Under the pieces are notes generated by a model that worked only from the letters and a program-made list of their open reading frames with translations, did not search any database and was not told the origin of the DNA. Below, one piece after another: positions 34,276-42,885 of a DNA stretch of 64,000 nucleotides. Location: the NCBI GenBank assembly GCA_050248155.1, contig JBFWSW010000003.1, positions 1 to 64,000 on the forward strand, given 5' to 3'. The first letter of the stretch is position 1. Each line of letters begins with the position of its first letter. The DNA is from VFMC01 sp050248155. Lineage in GTDB: Bacteria > Actinomycetota > Acidimicrobiia > Acidimicrobiales > Ilumatobacteraceae. The translations under genes were made by a program, and so were the position numbers.

Positions 34276-35904
34276 ATGACTACCGTCGATCCTCACGTCA
34301 CCGGAGCAGGCGCCGTCGCCGGCACCGGTGTTCGCGCCGATGGCACGGTCGCTGCGGTTGCCGACTGGATCACGACCACCGATCACAAGCGGATCGGCCG
34401 GCTCTTCATGGGCACGTCGCTGCTGGTCCTGCTCGCCGTCGCGGTCATCGGCGCGCTGCTCGGCTTCGAGCGGGTCGACGCCACCGCCGACGCGTTCGAC
34501 AGCGGCGCGCTCCCGCAGATGTTCTGGCTCTACCGGATCGGCCTCACCCTCGGTGCCGTCGTGCCGCTCGGTCTCGGCCTCGCGATCGCCGTCGTTCCGC
34601 TGCAGCTCGGGGCCCGGGCGCTCGCCTTCGCCCGCGTCGCGTCCGCAGGCTTCTACACGTGGCTCGTCGGGACCGGTCTGGTCATCGGCTCGATCATCGC
34701 CAACGGCGGACCCGGCGGAGGCGACTCCGACATGGTCGACCTGTTCCTCGGTGGGCTCGTGCTCATGGCGATCGGCCTCACGGCCGCCGCCGGTTCCGTC
34801 GCCGTCTCGGTGCTCACGACCCGTGTGCCGGGCATGAACATGCGCCGCGTGCCCCTGTTCGCGTGGTCGGCGCTCGTGCAGTCGCTGGGCCTGTTGCTCG
34901 CACTGCCCGTGCTCGTCGGCACGTCGGTGCTCGTGTGGGTCGACCACACCTACTCCCGTTCCACCTTCGGCGGCAACCTCGGTGTCGGCTCGTGGATCGG
35001 CTTCGCGTTCACGCAGCCGGCGACGATCCTCTACGCCGTGCCCGTCGCCGGCCTGGTGCTCGACGCCGCGGCGACCGCCACTCGTCGGCGCCCCGCGATG
35101 CGCGGGCTCGCACTCATCGGCATCGGGCTGGTGGCCACCGGCTTTCTCGCCGGAGTGGCGCAGGTCGACGCCGCGCTGCCACGCGACATCGTCGACAAGT
35201 CCTTCGGAAACGCAGTCGAGGACATCGTGCCCTGGGCGGTCCTCAACCTGCTGCCGCTGCTCGGTGGCGTCGTCGTGCTCGCGGCACTCGGTGCCATCCT
35301 GCGGAACCGGCCGCGCCTGTTCGCTCCGATGATCTTCGGTGTGCTGGCGCTGCTCATGTTGCTCGCCGGCATCGCCGGCAACGTGCTGTACCAGATCGGC
35401 GACGCGCAGCTCACCGGAACCGTCTTCGAAGAAGGCGCCTGGATCTACGTCTGCTACGCCACGGTGCTCGCGGTCATGGGAGGCGTCGTGTATTGGGGCC
35501 CCAAGTTGTGGGGCCGCACGATGGACGCGATGAAGGCCATCCCCATCGCCCTGCTCGGCACGCTCGGCACCGTGCTGGCCTCGCTGCCGTACTACGTGGC
35601 CGGCTTCGCCAAGCAGCCGGGCGGTGTCACCCAGTTCGACTACGACGGCCCACAGGACCTGTGGAACGTCCTCGCCGGCATCGGCCACGCCCTGGTGGTG
35701 CTCACGGTGCTCGCGTTCGTCGGCCTGGCGATCTCGTCGTTCCGGTCGGGCCCGCTCGCCGGGGACGACCCATTCGACGGGCAGACGCTCGAGTGGGCAA
35801 CCACGTCGCCGGCGCCGGCCGACAACTTCGCCGAGCTGCACGCGATCTCTTCGGCCGAACCCCTGCTCGACCTGAAGCCATCGCGTGACGGAGGGACCGC
35901 CTGA
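34276..35904 (+). CDS. Heme-copper oxidase subunit I paralogue lacking all metal ligands
   Basis: 542 residues, about 12 membrane helices. It aligns with the true subunit I at 38930: WITTTDHKRIGRLF matches WVFTVDHKKLGIMY, VVPLQLGARALAFAR matches LVPLQIGARDVAFPR, VYWGPKLWG matches YYWWPKAFG, and LEWATTSPAPADNF matches LEWMTHSPPKEHNF. The low-spin heme His of helix II is Tyr86. The HPEVY copper site reads QPATI, the HH pair is absent, and the HFH pair is replaced by a Trp/Ala context. No membrane His occupies any ligand position, so it cannot bind heme a, heme a3 or CuB in the usual way. First of three genes before ctaC. Role unknown: scaffold, assembly or regulator. A -10-like TAGTCT lies at 34197-34202. 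Confidence 0.85.
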   Translation: MTTVDPHVTGAGAVAGTGVRADGTVAAVADWITTTDHKRIGRLFMGTSLLVLLAVAVIGALLGFERVDATADAFDSGALPQMFWLYRIGLTLGAVVPLGLGLAIAVVPLQLGARALAFARVASAGFYTWLVGTGLVIGSIIANGGPGGGDSDMVDLFLGGLVLMAIGLTAAAGSVAVSVLTTRVPGMNMRRVPLFAWSALVQSLGLLLALPVLVGTSVLVWVDHTYSRSTFGGNLGVGSWIGFAFTQPATILYAVPVAGLVLDAAATATRRRPAMRGLALIGIGLVATGFLAGVAQVDAALPRDIVDKSFGNAVEDIVPWAVLNLLPLLGGVVVLAALGAILRNRPRLFAPMIFGVLALLMLLAGIAGNVLYQIGDAQLTGTVFEEGAWIYVCYATVLAVMGGVVYWGPKLWGRTMDAMKAIPIALLGTLGTVLASLPYYVAGFAKQPGGVTQFDYDGPQDLWNVLAGIGHALVVLTVLAFVGLAISSFRSGPLAGDDPFDGQTLEWATTSPAPADNFAELHAISSAEPLLDLKPSRDGGTA

Positions 35905-36485
35905 TGCATGCCTTGCCCGCCGCACCTGCGCCCGCGCCGCGTCGCCAGCTGTTCGTCGGCACCGCCGTGGCGTGCGCCTCGATCGCCACGCTCTTCGGCG
36001 GCATGGTCGCGCTCTTCCTCCGCTTCCGGCAGTCCACCCTCGCCGTGCCCAGCAGCGAGTGGAAGCCCGCCGATGTCGTGGTTCCCGAGGTCGCGACGAA
36101 CAACATGCTCATCGCCTTCCTCGCGGTCTACGTGTTCGCCCAGTGGGCCGTGTACGCGGCCCGACGGGGCAACCGGTCGCACGGCGGCATGGCCCTCGGT
36201 CTGGTCGCCCTCATCGCACTGGCGATCATCAACGGGCAGGCCTTCGTGTATCGCCAGATGGGCCTGGGCGTGCGTGACGGCACCTACCAGACGTTCTTCT
36301 ACGCGCTGACGGGCACGTTCCTCGCGCTGATGATCGTCGGCTTGGTGTTCACCTCCGTCACAGCGTTCCGCTTCCTCGGCGGACGGACCGCCGACCGAGA
36401 GATCGTGTCGGCGCACGCCCTCTTCTGGTACTTCGTCGGTGGCGTGTACTCCGTCCTCTGGTTCGTCGTCTACGTCACGAAGTGA
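35904..36485 (+). CDS. Subunit III-like (CtaE) paralogue
   Basis: 193 residues, about five membrane helices. It resembles the C-terminal two-thirds of CtaE at 40923: GQAFVYRQMGLGVRDGTYQTFFYALTG against GQVYEFTSFYREGLGF and FYTLTGFHGVHV, and the last helix LFWYFVGGVYSVLWFVVYV against LYWHFVDIVWIVIFTLVYL. The conserved Glu after GQVY, the His residues of GFHGVH and the His/Asp of WHFVD are all replaced by apolar residues. Thus it mirrors the ligand loss of the neighbouring subunit I paralogue. The ATG overlaps the stop of that gene (TGATG). The two probably form a complex; the function is unknown. Confidence 0.75.
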   Translation: MHALPAAPAPAPRRQLFVGTAVACASIATLFGGMVALFLRFRQSTLAVPSSEWKPADVVVPEVATNNMLIAFLAVYVFAQWAVYAARRGNRSHGGMALGLVALIALAIINGQAFVYRQMGLGVRDGTYQTFFYALTGTFLALMIVGLVFTSVTAFRFLGGRTADREIVSAHALFWYFVGGVYSVLWFVVYVTK

Positions 36486-36500
36486 GCAGGTAGGCATCGC

Positions 36501-37661
36501 ATGTTCTCAACCGGATCGAAGCTCTTCCTCGGAGCCACCGCGATGTGCCTCGTGGCCACCCTGGCGTTCGGCATCTTCGCCGGCGGTGACACGTACTGGA
36601 CCGCGATGATCGGCCTGATCAGCGCGACCGTCGGGCTCGGGCTGCTCACGGGCATCAACTTCTTCGTCCGCGACTGCAACGTCGGCTCGATGCAGCCCGA
36701 CGCGACCACGGCGTCACCCGCCGCGCACGAGGCGCCGGGCCGCAGCATGTGGCCGGCGGTCGGCGCCCTCGGCGCAGGGCTGCTCGTGGTCGGCGTCGTC
36801 ACCGAGCCGGTCGTGTTCAAAGCCGGTGTCGTGGCACTGTTGGCCGCGCTGGTCGAGTGGATGGTGCAGGCCTGGAGCGAGCGTGCCAGCGCCGACCGCG
36901 CCTACAACACCGGCGTGCGCAGGCGGATATTGCACCCGCTCGAGTTCCCGCTGCTCGGCGCGATCGGTGTCGCCATCGTCGTCTACTCGTTCTCGCGCAT
37001 CATGCTGTTCGCGTCGAAGGAGTCCGGTCCCGCGATCTTCGCCGTCATCGCGGCACTCGTGCTGCTCGGCGGGTTCCTGTTCGCCACGCAGGCGTCCGTC
37101 AAGAAGGGCCTGGTCGCCGGCGTGTGCACCATCGCCGGGCTCGGTCTCGTCAGCACCGGCGCCGTGATGGCCATCGACGGCGAGCGCGAGATGCACGCGC
37201 ATCCCACGATCTCGTCCGATCCCGCCGTGTGCTCGAACCCGGACGAGACCGAGATCGACGAGAAGAGCTCGCAGAGCTTGGCGGCGAAGGCGAACGTCGC
37301 CGCCACCGTCTTCCTCGAGGACGGACGCCTCTACGCGCAGGTCATCGGCATCGCGGGCGATCAGGACACCATCACCCTGGCGCGCAGCACCCCGTCCTAC
37401 CTCGTGTTCCGCAACCTGTCGGACGAGCCGGCGCGGCTGACCGTCCACCTCGGCGCATACGAGTCCGACGTCAACGGCACGATGGTCACGGACAAGCCCG
37501 TCACCTGCACGGCGCTCGTCGAGGAGGACGGCCGGCAGTTCATCGAGGTCACCTTCCCCAAGTCGTCGCCACCCCCTCTCGGCCATGGCGCCTCGCTCGA
37601 GCCGTTCACGCTCAGCGTGCCCGGCAGCGACGCAGCACCGATCACCGTGGTGGTGCCCTGA
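36501..37661 (+). CDS. Membrane protein: CtaF-like N-terminus plus extracytoplasmic domain
   Basis: 386 residues. Residues 1-135 resemble actinobacterial oxidase subunit IV (CtaF): two hydrophobic helices, a Pro/Ala loop, then two more helices ending EWMVQAWSERAS. Two or three further helices (about 150-235) lead to a beta-rich ectodomain (about 270-386) resembling a cupredoxin (YLVFRNLSDEPARLTVHLG, FTLSVPGSDAAPITVVV). A complete His-Cys-His-Met copper site cannot be identified: one His (VHLG) and one Cys (VTCTAL) are present. It lies between the ligand-less paralogues and ctaC, so it probably belongs to the same complex or to assembly. The assignment is tentative. Confidence 0.6.
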   Translation: MFSTGSKLFLGATAMCLVATLAFGIFAGGDTYWTAMIGLISATVGLGLLTGINFFVRDCNVGSMQPDATTASPAAHEAPGRSMWPAVGALGAGLLVVGVVTEPVVFKAGVVALLAALVEWMVQAWSERASADRAYNTGVRRRILHPLEFPLLGAIGVAIVVYSFSRIMLFASKESGPAIFAVIAALVLLGGFLFATQASVKKGLVAGVCTIAGLGLVSTGAVMAIDGEREMHAHPTISSDPAVCSNPDETEIDEKSSQSLAAKANVAATVFLEDGRLYAQVIGIAGDQDTITLARSTPSYLVFRNLSDEPARLTVHLGAYESDVNGTMVTDKPVTCTALVEEDGRQFIEVTFPKSSPPPLGHGASLEPFTLSVPGSDAAPITVVVP

Positions 37662-37664
37662 GAC

Positions 37665-38918
37665 ATGGATCGTGGAGACAACAACGTGGATAGCGTGACA
37701 CCCGTGCGTCCGGTGCGAGCCCGTCGACTGCTGCCCGCCCTCGGCCTGATCGCAGCCGTAGCGGCCCTCGCTGGCTGCGCGAAGGATGCTCCGCAGGACA
37801 CCTGGCAGCCGGCGGGCGAGAACGCCCAGCGCATCCAGGACCTGCAGTGGCCGGTGTTCCTCGTGGCCGGCATCGTCCTCGTCATCGTGTTCGTCGTGGT
37901 GGTCTTCGTCGTCATCCGCTATCGCGACCGTGGGCAGGCGATGCCGCAGCAGACGCACGGCAAGCCAGCTCTCGAGATCTTCCTCACGATCGTGCCGGCG
38001 GTCATCCTGGTCGCGGTCGGCATCCCGACCGTCAGCACGATCTTCCAGCTCGCCGAGTCCGACGACACCGACTGCATCATCAACGTCACCGGGCAGCAGT
38101 GGTGGTGGGAGTACGACTACCCAGTACAGGACGGTTGCGGCGGGATCACCGAGCCGATCGTCACCGCCAACCAGCTGGTGATGCCCACCAACAGCAACGT
38201 GCTGCTGCGCCTGACGAGCCGCGATGTGATCCATTCGTTCTGGATCCCCAAGCTGAACGGCAAGCGTGACACGGTGCCCGGCCGGGTGCACACCTTGCGC
38301 ATGGAGGCCGACCAGCCCGGCATCTACGCCGGTCAGTGCACCGAGTTCTGCGGCCTGAGCCACGCCAACATGAAGATGGAGGCCGTGGCGCTGTACGCGG
38401 CCGACTTCGAGACCTGGAAGGCCAACCAGTACGAGGACGCGACGTCGCCGGAGGCCGGCACGCTGGCAGCGGCGGGTGAAGCCACCTTCGCGGCGAACTG
38501 CGCGTACTGTCATCAGGTGAACGGGCTGACGACCGGCGAGGGCGAGAGCGCGACCCCGGTGATCGCCAACCCCGATCAGTTCGTCGTGTCCGGTGCCGTC
38601 CCCAACCTGACGCACCTGATGAGCCGCAACACCTTCGCCGGCGCCACCTGGGACCTGCTGACACCCGAGTGCCGCGATCGGGTGTGGAACGCGTCGCCCG
38701 AGGAGTTCGGCGCGCGCTACCTCGAAGGCGTCACGCCCGAGTGCCTGAACCAGGTCGACCTGCGCGAGTGGATCCGCAACGCTCCCGCGAAGAAGCCCAT
38801 GTACGCAGGCGAGAACGCCAAGCAAGAGTACGGCGGGAAGGTGCGCGGCATGCCGGCACTCGGGTTGAACGAGACGCAGATCGACGAGATCGTCGCCTAC
38901 CTCCTCGAGCGGAAGTAA
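37665..38918 (+). CDS. ctaC: Cytochrome c oxidase subunit II fused to cytochrome c
   Basis: 417 residues. A lipoprotein-type signal (LAALAGC) and two helices precede the CuA cupredoxin: the aromatic QQWWWEYDY, His of DVIHSFWIPKL, and ligands in GQCTEFCGLSHANMKM (about 224-239). A C-terminal cytochrome c domain follows, with heme site CAYCH (279-283). This is a caa3-type subunit II that takes electrons from a fused cytochrome. Between CXXCH and the distal Met region (RGMPALG) is a long insert carrying two TPEC motifs, unusual for this domain. ATG 37665 is listed, but GTG 37686 has a better ribosome-binding site (GGAG, eight bases). Confidence 0.93.
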   Translation: MDRGDNNVDSVTPVRPVRARRLLPALGLIAAVAALAGCAKDAPQDTWQPAGENAQRIQDLQWPVFLVAGIVLVIVFVVVVFVVIRYRDRGQAMPQQTHGKPALEIFLTIVPAVILVAVGIPTVSTIFQLAESDDTDCIINVTGQQWWWEYDYPVQDGCGGITEPIVTANQLVMPTNSNVLLRLTSRDVIHSFWIPKLNGKRDTVPGRVHTLRMEADQPGIYAGQCTEFCGLSHANMKMEAVALYAADFETWKANQYEDATSPEAGTLAAAGEATFAANCAYCHQVNGLTTGEGESATPVIANPDQFVVSGAVPNLTHLMSRNTFAGATWDLLTPECRDRVWNASPEEFGARYLEGVTPECLNQVDLREWIRNAPAKKPMYAGENAKQEYGGKVRGMPALGLNETQIDEIVAYLLERK

Positions 38919-38929
38919 CGGAGACCGAG

Positions 38930-40930
38930 ATGGCCATCATCGAACGACCTGTCACACCCGCCGTCGCGCCGGCAGGAGGCGTCGCCGTCGTCACGCCCGA
39001 GCAGACCTACGGGGTGCTGCGCCGCCCGGTCAGCTCGACCGGCTGGCGGTCGTGGGTCTTCACCGTCGACCACAAGAAGCTCGGCATCATGTACAGCGTC
39101 ACGGCGCTGTTCTTCTTCGTCGTCGGCGGCGTCGAGGCACTGCTCATCCGCGCCCAGCTCGCTGGGCCGGACGGCACCGTGCTCAGCGCCGGGCTGTACA
39201 ACGAGCTGTTCACGATGCACGCGACGACGATGATCTTCCTCTTCGTCATGCCGATCACGACCGGCTTCGCGAACTACCTGGTCCCCTTGCAGATCGGCGC
39301 ACGCGACGTCGCCTTCCCTCGCCTCAACGCGTTCGGCTTCTGGTGCTTCCTCTTCGGCGGCATCTTCCTCAACACGTCGTGGTTCCTCGGCGGTGCGGCC
39401 GACGGCGGCTGGTTCATGTACCAGCCCAACGCCAACCAGCTGTTCTCGCCCAGCCACGGCATCGACTTCTGGGGCCTCGGCATCCAGATCACCGGCATCG
39501 CCTCGCTGACCGGTTCGATCAACCTCATCGTGACCGTGCTCAACATGCGGGCTCCGGGGATGAAGCTGATGAAGATGCCGATCTTCAGCTGGATGGTCCT
39601 GGTCGTGCAGTTCCTGCTGCTGTTCGCGATCCCGGTCATCACGGTGGCGATGTTCCTGTTGATGTTCCAGCGCGAGTTCGGCGCCACGTTCTTCGATGTC
39701 GGCGCCGGCGCCGATCCGCTGCTGTGGCAGCACCTGTTCTGGATCTTCGGTCACCCCGAGGTGTACATCCTCGTCTTGCCCAGCTTCGGCATCGTCAGCG
39801 AGGTGCTGCCGGTGTTCAGTCGCAAGCCGCTCTTCGGCTACAAGTTCGTGGTCTTCTCCGGCGCGGCCATCGGCTTCCTCGGCTGGGGTGTGTGGGCGCA
39901 CCACATGTTCGCGAGCGGTCTCGGGCCGGTCAGCGTGGCGGTGTTCTCGGTGGCGACGATGCTGATCGCCATCCCGACCGGCGTCAAGATCGTCAACTGG
40001 ACGCTCACGATGTGGGGCGGCAAGCTGCGCTTCACGACGGCGATGCTCTTCGCCATCGGTCTGATCGTCGAGTTCACGATCGGCGGGTTGTCGGGCGTCA
40101 CCCACGCCGTCAGCCCGAGCGACACCCAGCAGACCGACACCTACTACATCGTCGCCCACTTCCACTACGTGCTGTTCGGCGGCGCCGTGTTCGGCATCTT
40201 CGCCGGGTTCTACTACTGGTGGCCGAAGGCGTTCGGCAAGCTGCTCAACGAGACGCTCGGCAAGTGGAACTTCTGGCTGATGGTCATCGGCATGAACCTC
40301 GCCTTCGGACCGATGCACATCATCGGTCTGCAGGGCCAGCCGCGACGCATGATGAACTGGACCGAGGCCCGCGCCGGCGAGGGGTTCTTCGACCTTGGCT
40401 TCTGGAACCGGGTGTCTTCGGTCGGGGCGTTCATCCTCGCGATCGGCATCTTGATGTTCCTCATCAACGTGTGGCACACCACCCGCAAGGGCGCGCCTGC
40501 ACCGCTCGATCCGTGGGATGCGCGCAGCCTCGAGTGGATGACCCACAGCCCGCCGAAGGAGCACAACTTCGACCGCATCCCGACGGTGCACGCCCTCGAC
40601 GAGTTCTTCCACCGCAAGTACGAGGAGAACGAAGAGACCGGCGAGGTGGTGAGGGTGACGACCGCCGAGGAGCTCCTGGCCGAGCAAGAGGCACACGCCG
40701 ACGAGCACATCCACATGCCCTCGCCGTCCTACTGGCCCATCGTGCTGGCGTTCGCACTGCCCGTGATGGCCTACGGGGTCATCTACGACCGCCTGCTGAT
40801 CGCCATCGGCGCAGCGATCGTGCTGCTCGCGATGTTCGGCTGGTCGCTCGAACCATCGGTGGCCGACGAGAGCGACTACGACCCGCCGGCCCCTGGCGGC
40901 ACGAGCAAGGAGCTGGCCAGCGTTGGCTGA
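38930..40930 (+). CDS. ctaD: Cytochrome c oxidase subunit I with C-terminal membrane extension
   Basis: 666 residues, the catalytic heme a/a3-CuB subunit. All ligands are present: His97 (MHATT), HPEVY with the crosslinked His-Tyr, the WAHHMF pair and AHFHYV with both heme His residues. It is long for subunit I: after the standard end (DPWDARSLEWMTHSPP) comes a charged segment and then two extra helices (SYWPIVLAFALPVMAYGVIYD and LLIAIGAAIVLLAMFGW), resembling a fused subunit IV-like hairpin. Translation starts at ATG with GGAG six bases upstream. It overlaps ctaE by eight bases. Confidence 0.95.
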   Translation: MAIIERPVTPAVAPAGGVAVVTPEQTYGVLRRPVSSTGWRSWVFTVDHKKLGIMYSVTALFFFVVGGVEALLIRAQLAGPDGTVLSAGLYNELFTMHATTMIFLFVMPITTGFANYLVPLQIGARDVAFPRLNAFGFWCFLFGGIFLNTSWFLGGAADGGWFMYQPNANQLFSPSHGIDFWGLGIQITGIASLTGSINLIVTVLNMRAPGMKLMKMPIFSWMVLVVQFLLLFAIPVITVAMFLLMFQREFGATFFDVGAGADPLLWQHLFWIFGHPEVYILVLPSFGIVSEVLPVFSRKPLFGYKFVVFSGAAIGFLGWGVWAHHMFASGLGPVSVAVFSVATMLIAIPTGVKIVNWTLTMWGGKLRFTTAMLFAIGLIVEFTIGGLSGVTHAVSPSDTQQTDTYYIVAHFHYVLFGGAVFGIFAGFYYWWPKAFGKLLNETLGKWNFWLMVIGMNLAFGPMHIIGLQGQPRRMMNWTEARAGEGFFDLGFWNRVSSVGAFILAIGILMFLINVWHTTRKGAPAPLDPWDARSLEWMTHSPPKEHNFDRIPTVHALDEFFHRKYEENEETGEVVRVTTAEELLAEQEAHADEHIHMPSPSYWPIVLAFALPVMAYGVIYDRLLIAIGAAIVLLAMFGWSLEPSVADESDYDPPAPGGTSKELASVG

Positions 40931-41585
40931 TCTCGACGTCCACGTCCCCTCGCCCGACGACCCGGGCGCGCGCCCTGCCGATGAGACCGCCGCGGCGCAC
41001 CCCGGCGATCACGACGTGCACGCCACGTCGACCGGCCTCAGCAACAACAAGATGGCCATGTGGCTGTTCCTCGGCAGTGAGTGCCTGCTGTTCGGCGGTC
41101 TCATCTCCACCTACATGCTCTACCGCGGGCGCCACTCCGAGAGCCTCGGCCCCGACCAGGTGTACGACATCCCGTTCACCTCGGTGAGCTCGTTCGTGCT
41201 GCTGATGAGCTCGCTCACGATGGTGCTCGCGGTCAGCTCGGCGGTCCGCAAGGACGACCGCCGCACCACGCTGTGGCTGACGGTGACCGCGCTGCTCGGC
41301 GCGACCTTCGTCGGCGGTCAGGTCTACGAGTTCACCAGCTTCTATCGCGAGGGACTGGGGTTCACGACGAGCTTGTTCAGCTCGAGCTTCTACACGCTGA
41401 CCGGCTTCCACGGGGTGCACGTCTCGGTCGGCATCGTCATGCTGCTGGCCCTGACCGGCATGATCAAGCGTGGCAGGATCACCGGCGACAAGGCCGAGGT
41501 CGTCGAGCTCGTCGGCCTCTACTGGCACTTCGTCGACATCGTGTGGATCGTCATCTTCACCCTCGTCTACCTCATCCCGTCGTGA
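40923..41585 (+). CDS. ctaE: Cytochrome c oxidase subunit III
   Basis: 220 residues, about five membrane helices after a His/Asp-rich N-terminal tail. Typical elements: NKMAMWLFLGSECLLFGGLI, GQVYEFTSFYREGLG, FYTLTGFHGVHVSVGIVMLL and LYWHFVDIVWIVIFTLVYL. The start is TTG at 40923, with AAGGAG ten bases upstream and an eight-base overlap with ctaD. The conserved Glu and His residues lost in the paralogue at 35904 are all present here. Confidence 0.93.
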   Translation: MADLDVHVPSPDDPGARPADETAAAHPGDHDVHATSTGLSNNKMAMWLFLGSECLLFGGLISTYMLYRGRHSESLGPDQVYDIPFTSVSSFVLLMSSLTMVLAVSSAVRKDDRRTTLWLTVTALLGATFVGGQVYEFTSFYREGLGFTTSLFSSSFYTLTGFHGVHVSVGIVMLLALTGMIKRGRITGDKAEVVELVGLYWHFVDIVWIVIFTLVYLIPS

Positions 41586-41598
41586 GCGAGGTCGCACC

Positions 41599-41931
41599 AT
41601 GAACACCACCACCGAGCACGTCGACTCCGGCCACGACGCGCACGACGCCGAACATGCCTCGCACAAGTCCGACGGGTACTACGTCGTCGTCGCCCTCGTC
41701 CTGGCGGTCATCACGGCGCTCGAGACCTCGACGTACTGGGTCGACTTCGGTCCGGCCTTCATGCCGCTGCTGCTCACCCTCATGACGATCAAGTTCGTCA
41801 TGGTGGTGTCGCTGTTCATGCACCTGAAGTTCGACAACAAGCTCTTCAGCTACATGTTCTACTCGGGGCTCGTCCTCGCGCTCGGCGTGTACGTGTCGAC
41901 GTTGGCGACGTTCCACTTCTTCTCGGGCTGA
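41599..41931 (+). CDS. Cytochrome oxidase subunit IV (CyoD/COX4 type)
   Basis: 110 residues: a His/Asp-rich cytoplasmic start (HVDSGHDAHDAEHASH) and three hydrophobic segments (YYVVVALVLAVITALE, FMPLLLTLMTIKFVMVVSLFMHL, FYSGLVLALGVYVSTLATFHF). The FVMVVSLFMHLKFD block is characteristic of prokaryotic subunit IV. It follows ctaE by 13 bases and probably stabilises the complex. Confidence 0.9.
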   Translation: MNTTTEHVDSGHDAHDAEHASHKSDGYYVVVALVLAVITALETSTYWVDFGPAFMPLLLTLMTIKFVMVVSLFMHLKFDNKLFSYMFYSGLVLALGVYVSTLATFHFFSG

Positions 41932-41952
41932 GCGGCGCGCGAGGGTCGATCG

Positions 41953-42885
41953 ATGGATCCGTGGCGCTACCAGGCCCACCCCGAGGTGTGGCTGCTGATG
42001 GTGTCGCTCATCGTGGCGTACGTGTACATGGTGCGCGCCATCGGTCCGAAGGCGGTGCCGCACGGCGAGCGAGCGGTCACCGGCCGCCAGCTCGTGGCGT
42101 TCACCGGGGGGATGGCCCTGCTCTGGTTCGCGTCCGACTGGCCCGTGCACGACATCGGCGAGGAGTACCTCTACTCCGTGCACATGTTCCAGCACATGGT
42201 GTTCGCCTACTTCGTGCCGCCGCTGCTGCTGCTCGCGCTGCCCGAGTGGATGGCCCGCACCTTGATCGGCACGGGCCGCACCTTGCGGGTCACCTCGTGG
42301 CTGGCCAAGCCGGTGGTCGCCGGGCTGATCTTCAACGGGATCGTGATGATCACCCACATCCCGGGTGTGGTGAACGCCAGCACGACCAATGGCCCGCTGC
42401 ACTACTCGCTGCACTTCCTGGTCGTCACCAGCGCGCTGCTCATGTGGACCCCCGTCGTCGGCCCGATCAAGGAGTGGCAGATGGGGCCGGGCGGCAAGTG
42501 CATCTACCTGTTCCTCATGAGCGTCGTGCCCACGGTGCCTGCTGGCTGGTTGACCTTCGCCGAGGGCGTCGTCTACAAGCACTATCGCCAGCCCGTGCGC
42601 GTGTGGGGCCTCAGCGTCACCGACGATCAGCAGCTCGCCGGGGCGATCATGAAGCTGGGCGGGGCGGTCTACCTGTGGGCGATCACGATCTTCTTGTTCT
42701 TCAAGCGGTTCAGCACGGGCTTCGACGCCGACAACACCTACGTCCGTCGGCAACGCATCCCCGACGCCGAGATCACCGGCAACTCCGAGCGCGAGCTCAC
42801 CTTCGGCGACGTCGCCGCGGCCTTCGAGCGAAGCGAACCGCCTGCGTCACTCGAACCGGAACACGCGCCGCGCGACGAGCGGTGA
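41953..42885 (+). CDS. ctaG: CtaG copper assembly protein
   Basis: 310 residues, about seven transmembrane helices of the caa3_CtaG family. It helps insert CuB/CuA into caa3 oxidases. Family motifs: FASDWPVHDIGEEYLYSVHMFQHMVFAY with its His cluster, and ITHIPGVVNAS. It is last in the oxidase operon. Its 3' end overlaps the convergent ABC permease gene by 39 bases. The C-terminal cytoplasmic tail is longer than usual. Confidence 0.9.
   Translation: MDPWRYQAHPEVWLLMVSLIVAYVYMVRAIGPKAVPHGERAVTGRQLVAFTGGMALLWFASDWPVHDIGEEYLYSVHMFQHMVFAYFVPPLLLLALPEWMARTLIGTGRTLRVTSWLAKPVVAGLIFNGIVMITHIPGVVNASTTNGPLHYSLHFLVVTSALLMWTPVVGPIKEWQMGPGGKCIYLFLMSVVPTVPAGWLTFAEGVVYKHYRQPVRVWGLSVTDDQQLAGAIMKLGGAVYLWAITIFLFFKRFSTGFDADNTYVRRQRIPDAEITGNSERELTFGDVAAAFERSEPPASLEPEHAPRDER

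Noticed and set aside
34276..35904. Calling this gene a functional cbb3- or aa3-type subunit I
   Set aside because: All heme and copper ligand positions lack His, so automatic family calls would mislead.
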